Shown here: in pieces, positions 42,456 through 53,300 of the stretch
How positions within the stretch are numbered: the first letter of the stretch is position 1
Layout: each line of letters begins with the position of its first letter
NCBI GenBank assembly: GCA_963726005.1
Contig: CAVSAT010000004.1
Span: forward strand, 558,001 to 622,000
Length of the DNA: 64,000 nucleotides
Origin: Bog-473 sp963726005
GTDB lineage: Bacteria > Actinomycetota > Acidimicrobiia > Acidimicrobiales > RAAP-2
Reading direction: 5' to 3'
Notes under the pieces: model-generated
What the model was told of the DNA's origin: nothing
The model's input: only the letters and a program-made list of their open reading frames with translations
Database searches by the model: none
Translations under genes and position numbers: made by a program

Positions 42456-43601
42456 TCACGAGCCGGCATCGTAGGTTTCGAGATAGGGAGCAAACCGCCG
42501 GCGAACCTGGCCGGGCTCCAGCGCGAATTCGGCCAGGTCGTAGGTGTGCTGCCCGTGCGAGCCGGGCCGGTGCGATGTCGCCCAGCCGGTGACCGCCCGG
42601 CGCGACGGCTCGTCGAACGCGATCCCGATGTGTTCGAAGGCCGCCGCGAGTGCGGCGACGGGGTCCACCTGCAAGTCGGCGAAGGAAAGGTCGGCGAAGC
42701 GCTCATCACCGACCCGGGACCGGAAGTCCATGGCGCGCGAGACGGCCAGCCACCAACGGTCGAGCTGTTCGGGCCCCAGCTCGAGGGCGTCGTCCCGGTC
42801 GCTGCTCCAACTGCGGCAATAGTGGATCAGGCTGCACACGGAGCCGAGCACCTTGGCCGGGTCACGATGACTCCACAGGAATCTCGCGTTCGGATAGGCC
42901 TCGAGCAGGGCGTCGAGCGCGAACATGTGCACAGGGGTCTTCAGGTGCCACAGATGCGGGGGGCAATGCCACTGCAGGAGGCGCAGCACGCGTCGGTGGT
43001 AGCGGTACGTCCCGCGCATGTCGCAGTCCGTGACCCACGCCAGGTAGGAGGGGACTCGTCCGAACCCGTCGAAGTGCACCGTGCGGAAGCTCATGCCGAG
43101 CAGGTCCTGGCATTCGGTCGCAGTGGTCGCTTCTTCGTGGTGCATCGTCTGCATGAGCGGGAACATCTGGTTCATCATCGCCAGTCCCGCCTCGGTGTCG
43201 GCGATGCGCGGATCGGTGTGTTCGGTCGTCGATTCCGGTGGGGGGCACGGTGACGAGGACTCCCACAGACGAAGGGAGCGGAACTGGGGATCGGCGGCCA
43301 CGAGCTGGCTCAGCGCGGTCGTCCCGGTGCGGGGCAGGCCGATGACGAAGACCGGTCCTTCGACCTCCTCCGCCTCGATCGACGGGTGCGCGCGATAGGT
43401 CTCCTCGATCTGCAGCCGGGACGAGAGCAGCGATACCAGCCGGATGCGCTGCATCACCTCTCCCGTTTCGGTGAGGTCGGCCTCCTGGTTGAAGGACCAG
43501 ACGAGGCGTTCGAGGCCCTCGCGGTGGTCCGACTCGCCGAAGTCGTCCAGCCCCGTCTGCGCCTTTGCCTCGGTCTCCAGCTCCTCCGCGTCCAGCGTCA
43601 T
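42456..43601 (-). CDS. sulfotransferase family protein
   Basis: A soluble 381-residue PAPS-dependent sulfotransferase of the Sulfotransfer_3 type. The 5'-phosphosulfate loop is VFVIGLPRTGTTALSQL and the 3'-phosphate region is FLWSHRDPAKVLGSV. The C-terminus has the family segment DLAEFALEPGQVRRRF. Such enzymes in actinobacteria add sulfate to lipids, sterol-like compounds or polyketides. It overlaps the DUF1214 gene by four bases and precedes the SDR gene, so these three genes look like one operon. Confidence 0.82.
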   Translation of the reverse strand: MTLDAEELETEAKAQTGLDDFGESDHREGLERLVWSFNQEADLTETGEVMQRIRLVSLLSSRLQIEETYRAHPSIEAEEVEGPVFVIGLPRTGTTALSQLVAADPQFRSLRLWESSSPCPPPESTTEHTDPRIADTEAGLAMMNQMFPLMQTMHHEEATTATECQDLLGMSFRTVHFDGFGRVPSYLAWVTDCDMRGTYRYHRRVLRLLQWHCPPHLWHLKTPVHMFALDALLEAYPNARFLWSHRDPAKVLGSVCSLIHYCRSWSSDRDDALELGPEQLDRWWLAVSRAMDFRSRVGDERFADLSFADLQVDPVAALAAAFEHIGIAFDEPSRRAVTGWATSHRPGSHGQHTYDLAEFALEPGQVRRRFAPYLETYDAGS

Positions 43602-44799
43602 CGGCAGAAGCGCCTGCTCACGGCGAGGCGGCGCGCGGCGATGGTTTCCCGGCGCTCCTCGTGCGTCACGCGCCGGGTCTCAGCCGGCAGCGACGCCGCG
43701 ACCTCGGAGAACGAGACGACCCTTGTGGTCGGGATGGGCGCGGTCTCTGTCCGCACGCAGCGAAGGATGACGGGCCCGGCGCTGTGCCCGGCCGTGTCGA
43801 GCCAGTTGGCGACGCCGGGATCCTGATGGGCGATGACGGCCCGGACCGTCCCGTCCGGGTCCACCTCCGCCTGGTGCCCGTTCAGGCTGCTCTGGTGCCG
43901 GGCGTAGTCGATGGTCTCCCACCAGGGATTGCCCAGCGAGTAGCTCCAGTAGAGGCCCTCGGGAGGCGTGACCTCCACCAGGAGCGCCTCGTCGGGCCCG
44001 AGCTCCCACGACCCGATGACTGGCCGGTTCTCGGCCGCGCCGCCCATGGCCGTCCCGTCGAGGGGAGGGAGGAATGTGTTGGGCGACTCCGGGCGGGAGA
44101 ACTGCAGGAAGAAATCGAGATTCCCGACGACGAAGTCACCCAGGGCGATCAGCTGGCGGGCGATGGCCGCCGCGGATCCACCGCCGCCCGCGGGGCCTTT
44201 TCCTCGTGCGCACCGATGCGCTCGATGGACAGCGAGGACGCCACCTCCGTGTCCCAGTCGTAGAAGAAGTGGCGCACGACCAACTGGGTCGCATTGCCCG
44301 CGGTGGGCAACCAGTTTCCCTCCTGGGAGTCCTCCGAGAGTATGAGCTCCACTTCGCCGTCCGGGCCAAGGTCGAGTTCGTCGAGAAGCACGTTTGCCGA
44401 GGAGGCCATGCCAGCCATGGACTGCAGCCCGACGTAGCGCGCCGAGCCACGATTCCCCCAGAGGCGGTAGGACTCGCCAGCGCGCAGCGGCGCGCCGGTG
44501 TAGATGCAGTCGGGACAGTCCATGCCCCACTTGTAGACCGCGTCGACTCCTGAGGGCCGCACGGCGAGGACGGGGTCGGCCTCAGCCCGCAGGGCCTGGT
44601 CCAGGCCCGTGCCGAGCAGCACGAGCAGATGGCGATACCCAGCTGCCATGTCGGCCGCATTCCAGCGTTCGCCGCCCGACAACACGACGTCGGACGCCTT
44701 GCGCAGACTGTCGAGCAGATGGGACCACGCGCGACCTGAGAGCAGGTCGTCCACGCTGGCGTCCCCGGCCTTGGCGGCTTCGCTGACGGAGTGAGGCAT
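43598..44799 (-). CDS. DUF1214-type protein, frameshifted
   Basis: A soluble protein of about 400 residues that I match to the DUF1254/DUF1214 group, of unknown function. It begins MPHSVSEAAKAGDASVDDL and contains YKWGMDCPDCIYTG and YRLWGNRGSARYVGLQSM. The second half, in another frame, holds ENRPVIGSWELGPDEALL, WSYSLGNPWWETIDYARHQ and WLDTAGHSAGPVI. The frame changes near 44180-44205, in a G/C-rich stretch. The span is one base short of a whole reading frame. The family is often seen beside sulfotransferase genes in actinobacteria, as here (four-base overlap), which suggests a joint pathway. Confidence 0.72.
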
Positions 44800-45040
44800 C
44801 CAGGACGGATTGACGAACGGGCCCGTCACGCGGCGCTCGGTGCACGCTTTTGAAGAACCTGCGGCAGCAACACGACGAACCCCCGTCCGAAAGGCTGCGC
44901 CATGCTTCCGCACGCCGAGAGGGGCGTCAACCGCGCCCGCCTTCGAGATCACTCGTCCTCGGGAGCACCGCGCGTAGCGTGGACGGCGGGAGGTGGCGCG
45001 GCGTGCCACAGCGGGCGGTCACGGGACGGGCACACGGGGC

Positions 45041-46131
45041 ATGATCGTCAGCGCCATACCCACCCTGGTGCTGATCGGCCTGGCCGCCGTGCTGGCGCCG
45101 CTCACCGCCGAGGCTTTGCGGCGATTCGTCCCCGTTCCCGAAGTCGTGATCCTGATCCTGTTCGGCATCGTGCTCGGGCCCTTCGTGCTCGGGTTGGCGC
45201 ACACGAACACGATCGTCACGGCGCTCTCTGACTTCGGTCTGACGTTCCTCATGTTCCTGGCCGGCACGGAACTCGATCTGGCGACGATGCGCGAGGGGCA
45301 CCTCGGGCGCGCCGCAATGTCGTGGGCCGCATCTCTGGTCATCGCGTTGGCCGTCGGAGTCGTCCTCCACGCGACTGGCCTCGTTCTCGACTCTGTCGTC
45401 GTGGCCCTGTGCCTGACGACGACGGCGCTCGGGACCCTGCTGCCGATTCTGCGCGATGCGGGGACGTTTCGTACGGCTCTGGGTCCGTCGATCCTGTCGG
45501 TCGGGGCGATGGGGAGTTCGGCCCGATCGTGGCGGTCGCCGTCTTGCTCACCGACCGTGACGCCCCGCTGACCTTCCTGCTCCTCATCGCCTTCGTCGCC
45601 GTGTACCTGGCGGTCAAACTCAGCCTCGACGTGCTGCTCGGCGCCTTCGCCGCCGGCGTGGTGGTGCGCCTGTTCATCACCGGAGACGACAACGAGCAGA
45701 TCACGAGCAAACTCGAGGCGATCGGGTTCGGTTTCCTCGTCCCCATCTTCTTCATTGAGAGCGGGATCACGTTCGACCTGAACGCGTTCGTCCACCAGCC
45801 GAAGGTCCTGCTACTCGTGCCCATGTTCACCGCGATCTTCCTCTTGACCCGGGCCGTCCCGACCTGGGCGTTCTTCCGTGGCGTCCTGGCGAACGTGGAG
45901 ACCCGCTCGCTCGCGGTGGTCTCCGCGACCGGTCTCCCCATCATCGTGGTCATCACGACACTCGGTGTCGACGAGCACAAGATGAAACCGCAGAACGCTG
46001 CGGCCCTCATTGCGGCCGCCATGTTGTCCGTTCTCATCTATCCCCTGGTCGCGCTCAGGTGGCTCGGCCAGCCGCCGGCCGCGCCGGAACACCGAGGCCT
46101 CACGGAGCGGGCGGCCGAGGAGGAGCAGTGA
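45041..46131 (+). CDS. cation:proton antiporter (Na+/H+ exchanger family), frameshifted
   Basis: An integral membrane protein of about 363 residues of the CPA2 (Na+/H+ exchanger) family, with about eleven hydrophobic helices. The first part contains VVILILFGIVLGPFVL and FLMFLAGTELDLATM, the usual start of the family. The second part, after a frame change at 45510-45515, contains GEFGPIVAVAVLL, FFIESGITFDLNAF and VVSATGLPIIVVITTLG. The sequence reads ATGGGGAGTTC where one more G would give a single frame (GAMGEFGPI). I take this as a lost base in a G run. The short C-terminus lacks a TrkA domain. It stands alone between the DUF1214 and sulfatase genes. Confidence 0.82.
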
Positions 46132-46152
46132 CGGGCCGCGGTCGCTCGGGCG

Positions 46153-47643
46153 TTACGACGAGCTGGGTTGCTCGTCGTAACCGCCCGTGAACAGGCTCGG
46201 ATGCGGGCGCGCCGGCCCCGTGCGGAAGAAGGGACGGACCCGGGTCTCCATGAGCTCGTCGACGACGGCCGCCGACAAAGGGTCGGGCAGGAGGTCGTCG
46301 TCCTCGGCCGGGTCTTCGTGGAGGTCGAAGAGCTGGCACGGGGCCACCGCATCCTCGTCGACCACGAGCTTGTAGCGGTCCGTCTCGAACGCGGCGAATC
46401 CCCAGTTCTCACTGACCGTCAGGGTGCGGGGTTCTGCGGATCCACCATTGATGGTCGAAAGGAGCGACCGTCCCTCGCTGCCAGGGATGTCGGCCGCGCC
46501 GGCGATCTCGCGCAGGGAGGCCGGCACGTCGAGGTGTTCCACCAGCGAGTCGACCACCCGGGACGGGCAGCCCCCCGGCGGGCGGACGATGAGCGGGACG
46601 CGGACCGCCGGCTCGTAGAGGACGCACTTGGACATGAGCCCGTGGTTGCCCGCCATCTCCCCATGGTCGCTGGTGTAGATGACCCACGTGTTGTCCAACA
46701 GCCCTTTGTCCTCGAGCGCTCCGATCATGGCACCCACGGCGTGGTCGATGACCGAGATGTCCGCCGCGTAGGAGCGGCGCATGCCACGGATGGCGTCCTC
46801 GGTCATCGTCTCGGAGTCGGAGACCCACAGGAACGAGTTCAGGAGCGCGCTGTAGCGACCCGTGCCTTCGACCGTGGGGCGCCGGGTCGAGCGCGGCATC
46901 GAGATGTCGACGTCCCGGTAGCGCCGGACGGCTTCCTCCGGCGCGTCCCAGGGGTCGTGGGGCCCCGGGAAGCCGACGAAGAGGAAGAACGGCTCCGCGC
47001 GGTCGTACCGCTCAATCCAATTGACAGCCTCGAGGCCGTGCCAGGTGTCAACGTAGGCCTCCAGGGGCAGCGGTGTCGGTGACGAGTCCCACATGGGCAC
47101 ACACTTCGTCGCGTTCTGGCCGTCTTCGTTCTCGCCCTGGTAGCTCCGGTCAGCAATGTGCTTCTGGTACGCCTCCAGGAGGTGGCGCTCCGCGAGGAAG
47201 TCGGTGTAGCGGCTCGGGATCTTGCTGACGAACTTGTCACCCGTCTCGAAGACTTCGGCGAAACCGAGCGCCTCGAGACGGCCCGCCATGTCGTCGATGT
47301 GTGACACCGTGAGCTTCTCGTCGAGGTACAGGTGTGCCTTGCCCAACAACGACGTGTGATAGCCGGCCTCACGGAGGGACCTGGCGTAGGTCGGGCTGTC
47401 CTCGGGTATCTCGGCCCAGTTCGTGTAGACCCCGTGGTCCCGCACGTAGCGCTCGGTCATGAACGAGGCCCGGGACGGCATGCACAACGGGCCCTGGCAC
47501 GAAACCCGCGAGAACCGGACGCCTTCGGCGGCCAGGGCGTCGAGGCACGGTGTAAGGACGCTCGGGTCTCCCGCACACCCCATCATGTCGGCCCGGTGCT
47601 GATCGGACATGACGAGCAGGATGTTGGGGGCGGTGGTGGTCAC
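46153..47643 (-). CDS. sulfatase / alkaline phosphatase superfamily hydrolase
   Basis: A 496-residue type I sulfatase. Metal-binding residues are in LLVMSDQHRADMMG, and the catalytic motif is GPLCMPSRASFMT, that is C-x-P-S-R, whose Cys is converted to formylglycine. Further sites are FVGFPGPHDPW (His), TSDHGEMAGNHGLMSK (Asp/His pair) and DLHEDPAEDDDLL. It resembles choline-sulfatase and arylsulfatase-like proteins. No signal peptide is seen, so it probably acts in the cytoplasm. GTG 47643 is chosen since the family starts a few residues before the SDQH motif. The frame continues upstream without protein character. Confidence 0.87.
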   Translation of the reverse strand: MTTTAPNILLVMSDQHRADMMGCAGDPSVLTPCLDALAAEGVRFSRVSCQGPLCMPSRASFMTERYVRDHGVYTNWAEIPEDSPTYARSLREAGYHTSLLGKAHLYLDEKLTVSHIDDMAGRLEALGFAEVFETGDKFVSKIPSRYTDFLAERHLLEAYQKHIADRSYQGENEDGQNATKCVPMWDSSPTPLPLEAYVDTWHGLEAVNWIERYDRAEPFFLFVGFPGPHDPWDAPEEAVRRYRDVDISMPRSTRRPTVEGTGRYSALLNSFLWVSDSETMTEDAIRGMRRSYAADISVIDHAVGAMIGALEDKGLLDNTWVIYTSDHGEMAGNHGLMSKCVLYEPAVRVPLIVRPPGGCPSRVVDSLVEHLDVPASLREIAGAADIPGSEGRSLLSTINGGSAEPRTLTVSENWGFAAFETDRYKLVVDEDAVAPCQLFDLHEDPAEDDDLLPDPLSAAVVDELMETRVRPFFRTGPARPHPSLFTGGYDEQPSSS

Positions 47644-47802
47644 TCGGTGCCCTTTCCGTGCCGCTTGCGAGACCGGCCTTCGGCGTCGAGGGATCTTCGC
47701 GCGAAACGGGACGGCAGGGCGGGTGGGTCGGTTCGCCAGGACGACAGGTGCCACCACTAACCTGTCGCGACCACCCCGAGCGCGACCCTTGGAGCCCACT
47801 GC

Positions 47803-49191
47803 ATGCCGTTTGATCTGAACAAGGTGCTGGACGAGCGCAAGGGCCAGAACTTCACCCTCCACACCAAGTACGTGAACCCTCAGCTGCCCCGGGTGCTGGG
47901 AACCCTGGAGTTCGACCGCTTCTATGTCAAGGGCGAGGGTTGCTACCTCGTCGACGACAAAGGGGACCGATACCTGGACTTTTTGTCCGGCTTCGGCGTC
48001 TTTGCCCTCGGCCGGGGGCACCCGGCCATCGTCCAGGCGTTGCACGACGCACTCGACGCCGACCTTCCGAACCTCGTGCAGATGGACTGTTCGCTCCTCC
48101 CGGGCGTCCTGGCCGAGCAGCTCGTGGCCCGCGCACATCCCGGAATCGACCGGGTCGTTTTCACCAACTCGGGTGCGGAGGCCGTCGAGAGCGCGATCAA
48201 GTTTGCCCGGGTCGCCACGAAGCGGACCCGCATCCTCTATTGCGACCACGCGTTTCACGGGCTGACGACCGGGGCGCTCTCCCTCAACGGAGGAGCCGAA
48301 TTCCGCACCGGATTCGGCCCGCTCCTGCCCGGATGCGACATGATCCCGTTCGGCGACGCCTCCGCCCTGGCTCGAGAGCTGAGGAAAGGAGACGTGGCGG
48401 CGTTCATCGCGGAGCCGATCCAGGGCAAAGGGGTCAACCTGGCGCCCGACGACTTCTGGCTGGAGGCGCAATCGCTCTGCCGCCGGCACAAGGCACTCAT
48501 GATCCTCGACGAGGTGCAGGCCGGCCTGGGCCGGAGCGGAACCTTCTTCTGCCACGAGCAGTTCGGCATCACTCCCGACATCATCACCGTCTCGAAGGCG
48601 CTCTCCGGGGGGTATGTCCCGGTCGGAGCCATGCTGTGCTCGGCCGCGGTGTGCGACAGCGTGTTCAGCTCCATGGACCGGGCGGTCGTCCATTCGTCAA
48701 CCTTCAGCGCCAACCAGCTGGCGATGGTCGCCGGACTGGCCACGCTGCAGGCGTTCGACGACGAGGACATCCTCGATCGCGTCCAGCGGACCGGCAAGGC
48801 GTTCACCAAGGCCCTGGGCCCACTGGTCGAACGCTACGAGTTCCTGCACGAGGTGCGGGGGAGAGGCCTGATGATCGGGTTGGTCTTCGGTGAACCCTCG
48901 TCCCCGGGCCTGCGCCGTCGGTTCCGCATGATCGAGGCAATCCGTCCCGCGCTGTTCTCCCAGATGATCGTGGTCCCGCTCTTCCATCGCCACCGGATCC
49001 TTACGCAGGTGGCGGCCGACAACATGAATGTGATCAAGCTCCTCCCTCCCCTCATTGCGGGGGACGACGAGGTCGAGCTTTTCGCCGATGCTCTCGACGA
49101 CGTCCTCGCCAGCGCGCAGAAGGGTTCGAGCCTGATCTTCGAATTCGGCAAGACGATGGCCAGGGGCACGCTGCACCGGGCGCGGCTGTGA
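47803..49191 (+). CDS. class III aminotransferase, possible hopanoid aminotransferase HpnO
   Basis: A PLP-dependent class III aminotransferase of 462 residues. Features are FTNSGAEAVESAIKFAR (phosphate site), CDHAFHGLTTGAL, AFIAEPIQGKGV, the Asp in MILDEVQAGLGRSG and the PLP Lys in TVSKALSGGYVPVG. The gene overlaps by four bases with an hpnA-type gene. In hopanoid clusters the aminotransferase is HpnO, which makes aminobacteriohopanetriol, and its size agrees. Without a squalene-hopene cyclase in the window this remains a guess; ornithine- or acetylornithine-type enzymes are alternatives. A TAACCT box lies about 40 bases upstream. Confidence 0.78.
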   Translation: MPFDLNKVLDERKGQNFTLHTKYVNPQLPRVLGTLEFDRFYVKGEGCYLVDDKGDRYLDFLSGFGVFALGRGHPAIVQALHDALDADLPNLVQMDCSLLPGVLAEQLVARAHPGIDRVVFTNSGAEAVESAIKFARVATKRTRILYCDHAFHGLTTGALSLNGGAEFRTGFGPLLPGCDMIPFGDASALARELRKGDVAAFIAEPIQGKGVNLAPDDFWLEAQSLCRRHKALMILDEVQAGLGRSGTFFCHEQFGITPDIITVSKALSGGYVPVGAMLCSAAVCDSVFSSMDRAVVHSSTFSANQLAMVAGLATLQAFDDEDILDRVQRTGKAFTKALGPLVERYEFLHEVRGRGLMIGLVFGEPSSPGLRRRFRMIEAIRPALFSQMIVVPLFHRHRILTQVAADNMNVIKLLPPLIAGDDEVELFADALDDVLASAQKGSSLIFEFGKTMARGTLHRARL

Positions 49192-50261
49192 ACCTGGGGT
49201 CCGGCGACCGGGTCCTCGTGACGGGGGCCAGCGGGTTCATCGGCGCCGCGGTGACGCGCAACCTGGTGGCCCGTGAACAGGAGGTGATCGCGCTCGTCGA
49301 GCCGGGCGCCGATACGGCGAACCTCGAGGAGCTCGACGTCAAACAGGTGGTCGGGGACCTCCGCAATGCGGAGAGCGTGCGCCAGGCCATCAGCGGTTGC
49401 CGGGCCGCCTTCCACGTTGCCGCGCTCTACCGCTTTTGGGCGAGGGACCCCAGCGCCTTCTACGCGATCAACGTCGAGGGGACGAGGAATGTCCTCGCGG
49501 CGGCGTCGGAGGCCGGAGTCGAGCGGCTCGTGTACACGAGCACGGTCGGCACGCTCGGACTCGAGCACGTGTCGGGATCGGACTCGGCTGACGAGCGCTC
49601 TTTCCCTGATGTGCGGCACCTGTACGGTTCCTACAAGCGTTCCAAGTACGTCGCAGAGCACGAGGTCCTGCGCGCGGTTGCCCAAGGCCTGCCGGCCTCG
49701 CTGGTGCTGCCGACGTTCCCCCTCGGGCCCGGCGATCGGGCACCGACTCCGACCGGGAAACTGGTGCTCGATTTTTTGAACGGGCGGATGCCGGGCTACG
49801 TCGACACGGTGCTCAACGTCGCGCACGTCGACGACGTCGCGGCGGGGCAGGTCATGGCCCTCGAGCATGGGCGTGACGGGCGCAGCTACATCCTCGGCGG
49901 TGAGAACCTGACGCTGAAGCAGCTGCTCGCAGAGCTCGCCGGTCTCACCGGCTTGCCGGTGCCGCGGATCAACGTGCCGCGGCCGGTGGCGCTCGGGGTG
50001 GCTGCGCTGTCCGAGCTGGTCGAGGGGCGCCTGCTGCGGAGGCATCCGTCCGTCCCATTGGAGGCGGCCCGCATGTCCACGTCGCAGATGTCGTTCGACG
50101 ACTCTCGGGCCCGCAGCGAGCTCGGCTACGCGCCGCGTCCGGCGGTGCAGGCCATGGAGGAGTCGGCGCGCTGGTTCGCCGAGAGCGGCAAGGTGGGCGG
50201 GCGCCGATTGGCCCGAATCCGCTGGTCCGCCGCCCAACAGCCACAACGACCCTCCCCGTAG
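49188..50261 (+). CDS. hpnA: NAD-dependent epimerase/dehydratase, hopanoid-associated HpnA-like
   Basis: An extended short-chain dehydrogenase of 357 residues. The NAD loop is VLVTGASGFIGAAVTRNL, and the catalytic Tyr/Lys follow in GSYKRSKYVAEHEVL. Its stretch LNVAHVDDVAAGQVMALEHG, then YILGGENLTLKQLL and the late ELGYAPRP, match the hopanoid-associated sugar epimerase HpnA closely in my recollection. HpnA is linked to hopanoid side-chain making. It starts at GTG within the end of the aminotransferase gene, so the two are coupled. The Ser/Thr usually before the Tyr is in YTSTVGTLGL. Confidence 0.82.
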   Translation: MNLGSGDRVLVTGASGFIGAAVTRNLVAREQEVIALVEPGADTANLEELDVKQVVGDLRNAESVRQAISGCRAAFHVAALYRFWARDPSAFYAINVEGTRNVLAAASEAGVERLVYTSTVGTLGLEHVSGSDSADERSFPDVRHLYGSYKRSKYVAEHEVLRAVAQGLPASLVLPTFPLGPGDRAPTPTGKLVLDFLNGRMPGYVDTVLNVAHVDDVAAGQVMALEHGRDGRSYILGGENLTLKQLLAELAGLTGLPVPRINVPRPVALGVAALSELVEGRLLRRHPSVPLEAARMSTSQMSFDDSRARSELGYAPRPAVQAMEESARWFAESGKVGGRRLARIRWSAAQQPQRPSP

Positions 50262-50314
50262 GCCCAAAGAATCGGAGCCTCTGAGCGCTCAATCGGGCGG
50301 CGCGTTCAACCGAC

Positions 50315-50328
50315 CCCCTCTTGAGGGG
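50315..50328 (+). terminator. short hairpin downstream of hpnA, possible terminator
   Basis: CCCCTC-TT-GAGGGG forms a tight stem (loop of two to four bases) followed by TAATTTTG. It lies between the hpnA stop and the sedolisin GTG. The following T stretch is short, so either termination or a regulatory site for the next gene is possible. Confidence 0.4.
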
Positions 50329-50352
50329 TAATTTTGTCCCAGAGGGGGGCCG

Positions 50353-53300
50353 GTGGCCAGGAAGACGCGCGACTTCGATCGGCGGTGCGGCAGAGCCAGC
50401 CGCGTCGTGACCTGGGCGCTCATCGTCGCACCCTTCGCCATGGCGGCAACGGCGCTGCTGGGCTTCGTCGGCCGTACGGGCTCCGCCGCCGGCGCTGGGC
50501 CGCGCCTCGAGCCCCTGCACGGGCATCAGGCACTCGTGCCGCCCGGTGCAACCCTGCTCGGTCCGGCGCCGTCGTCAGCGGAGCTGCCGCTCGTGGTGAC
50601 GCTCCAACCGCGCGACCAAGCGGCGCTGTCCGCCGAGGCACACGCCGTGTCCGACCCGGCGTCTCCCGACTACCACCACTTCCTGACCCCGGGAGAGTTC
50701 GCGCAACGCTACGGGCCGACGCCGGCCACCATCGCACAGGTCACCGCCCAACTGAAGCAGTCCGGTCTTACGGTAGGTCCGCCGTCGAGCACCGGCCTGT
50801 CGGTGCCCGTCTCGGGAACGGTGGCGCAGGTGCAGTCGGCCTTCGCGACACCGATCGACCGTTACCGGCTGTCGTCGGGGAAGACGGGGTACCACAACCG
50901 CGCGGCACCCGAGGTGCCCGTCGCTGTGGCGCCCCAGATTGAGGGTATCCTCGGCCTCGACACGTTGAGCCCTCCACATCCGTCGACCACACTCCCCCAG
51001 GCGAACGCAGCGGTCCCCAGGACCGGCGCCCTCGGTGCGGAGTCCGCGCCGGCGTTTAACCAACCCGCGCCGGTGGCCGGGAACTGCGCGTCGAGCATCA
51101 GTGGGGTCCAATCCACGTACGGCGCGCTCAACGCCGTACAACTGGCGCAGGCGTACTCGTTCGATCCGCTCTACTCGTCGGGCAACTACGGGTCCGGGCA
51201 GACGGTTGCGCTGGTCGAGATGTCGGGGGCCGGCTACAGCCCGACGGACATCGCGCAATTCGCCACCTGTTACGGCCTCCCCGCGCCGGGTAACCAACGC
51301 GTCAGCCAGAGAATCGTCGCCGGCGGCGGCGCCACCGGAGGCGGCACCGTCGAGGCCGAGCTCGACATCGAGACGGTGCTCTCCCTCGCGCCCCAGGCAA
51401 ACATCGAGGTCTACGAGGGAGGCCCCACGGCGGACATGTACAGCGTGTTCAACGCAATCGTCAGCGACGACACGGCGAAGATCGTGAGTGCGAGTTGGAC
51501 GAACGGCTGCGAGGCGTACGTCGCCCAGGCCTACCAGAATTCGGAGAACACGCTCTTCCAGACGGCGGCCATCGAGGGTCAATCGATCTTCGTCGCATCG
51601 GGGGACCAGGGCGCCGAAGGTTGCAACTTCAACGGCGTGGTGGCGGCCTCGACGAATTCCCAACCGGGGGCGCAGGTGGTCGACCCGAGCACGGGCACTC
51701 TTTACATCGCCAACAAGTCCAGCGGCAACGTCACGGTGGACAGTGAGGGGAGCAGTGGCAACCCCTCCAGCTCGGTGAATGCCGCCTCGGTCCCGACGGG
51801 GTCCGGGCCCGACGCAGTGGCCCTCGACACCGCGCACGGGAAGGTGTTCGTGGCCAACGCCGGGTCCAGTTCGCTGACCGTCATCTCGACCGGGACCTGC
51901 AAACAGGGGACTACCAGCGGGTGCGCATTTCCGACCCAGATCGCCTCTTCCGGGGGTGACCTGACGGGACCGACGGCGCTCGCGGTGAACGGTTCGACGC
52001 TCTACGTCGCCAACTCCAATGGCACCATCGCGGTGTTCAACGCGAGCACGAACGCGTTCGTGACCTCCTTCAATCTTCTCCCTTCGAGTTCACCCACGGC
52101 CCTCGCCGTGGACAGCGCCGGCGTCGTGTACGTCGGCGACGCCGGGTCCGTGAGCGGCGTGGACTACTTCAACGCCTCCACCTGCAACGCGACCAACACG
52201 ACGTTGTGCGCCGTCCCGCCGGCCACCGTCCCGCTGTCCCAGCACCCGGTCAGCATGGTGGTCGACGATGCGGCCGGATTTCTCTATGTCGCCAATGCGG
52301 GCACGGCCGGGATCTCCGTGGTGAACCTGAGCTCTCACACGCTCACCACGACCATCCCGACGAGCGGCACCGGCATCGCGGGCCCCCGTTCCGCGGTTTC
52401 GGTTGCGCTCGCACCCAGCGGCAACCAGGTCCTGGTGGTACTCGACGGGCTCACCTCCGCCGCCTTCCCCGGCGACGTCATGGCGACGATCAATCCGACC
52501 ACGCAGACGATCATCTCCACCGTCAACCTCGAGACGGCGACCGACACGATGGGCGCGCTGGCCGTCGACGGCACGCGCGAACTACGTCTGGGTCACGGAC
52601 GCCACCGCCAACGACGACGTCGTCCAGAACCTCAACCTCGGAGTTACCGACCCTGCGAGCCAGCCCTATGTCACTGCAGTCGGCGGCACGTCCGTCAGCG
52701 CCCCCCTTGGCCCGGCGCCGACGGAGACGACGTGGAACGACCAGCTGCACTACGCGGAAGGCGCGGGCGGTGGCGGCATTTCGCAACGGTTCGTCATGCC
52801 AGGCTTCCAGCAGCCCCTCGGCACGGTGACCGGCAGCAGCGGCACGCCCTGCGGCAATTCCAGTGGTGACTGCCGCGAGGTCCCCGACGTCTCCGCCGAC
52901 GCCGACCCGAGCACCGGTTACGTCATCTATGACTCGGTCTTCGGGTATCCGGGCTGGACCGCCATCGGGGGGACGAGCGGGGCAGCGCCGCTCTGGGCCG
53001 CCGTTCTCGCCGTTGCTGCGTCGGCCGGCAACACAGGAGGTTACGGTGCGATGAACCCGATCCTCTACACGTTGGCGCAGAAGTCACCGGGCACGTACTT
53101 CAACGACGTGACGACCGGGAACAACGACTACAACGCGGCCAACGGCGCGCAATTCAGCGCGAGCAGCGGGTACGACATGGCGACGGGATTGGGGACGCCC
53201 ATCACCTCGGCCCTCGCGACGGGCCTCACGGTCATCCCGCTGGAAGTCGCGGTCTCGGGCTCCCAGAGATACGGCGGGATCCCTACCTTCACCGCCACAC

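Noticed and set aside
44800..45040. Possible small gene between the DUF1214 and antiporter genes
   Set aside because: Only Arg/Ala-rich frames without a start signal are present. It is most simply a divergent promoter region.
47644..48693. Upstream extension of the sulfatase frame to 846 codons
   Set aside because: The extension lies antisense to the aminotransferase and has no domain. The sulfatase domain begins right at GTG 47643.
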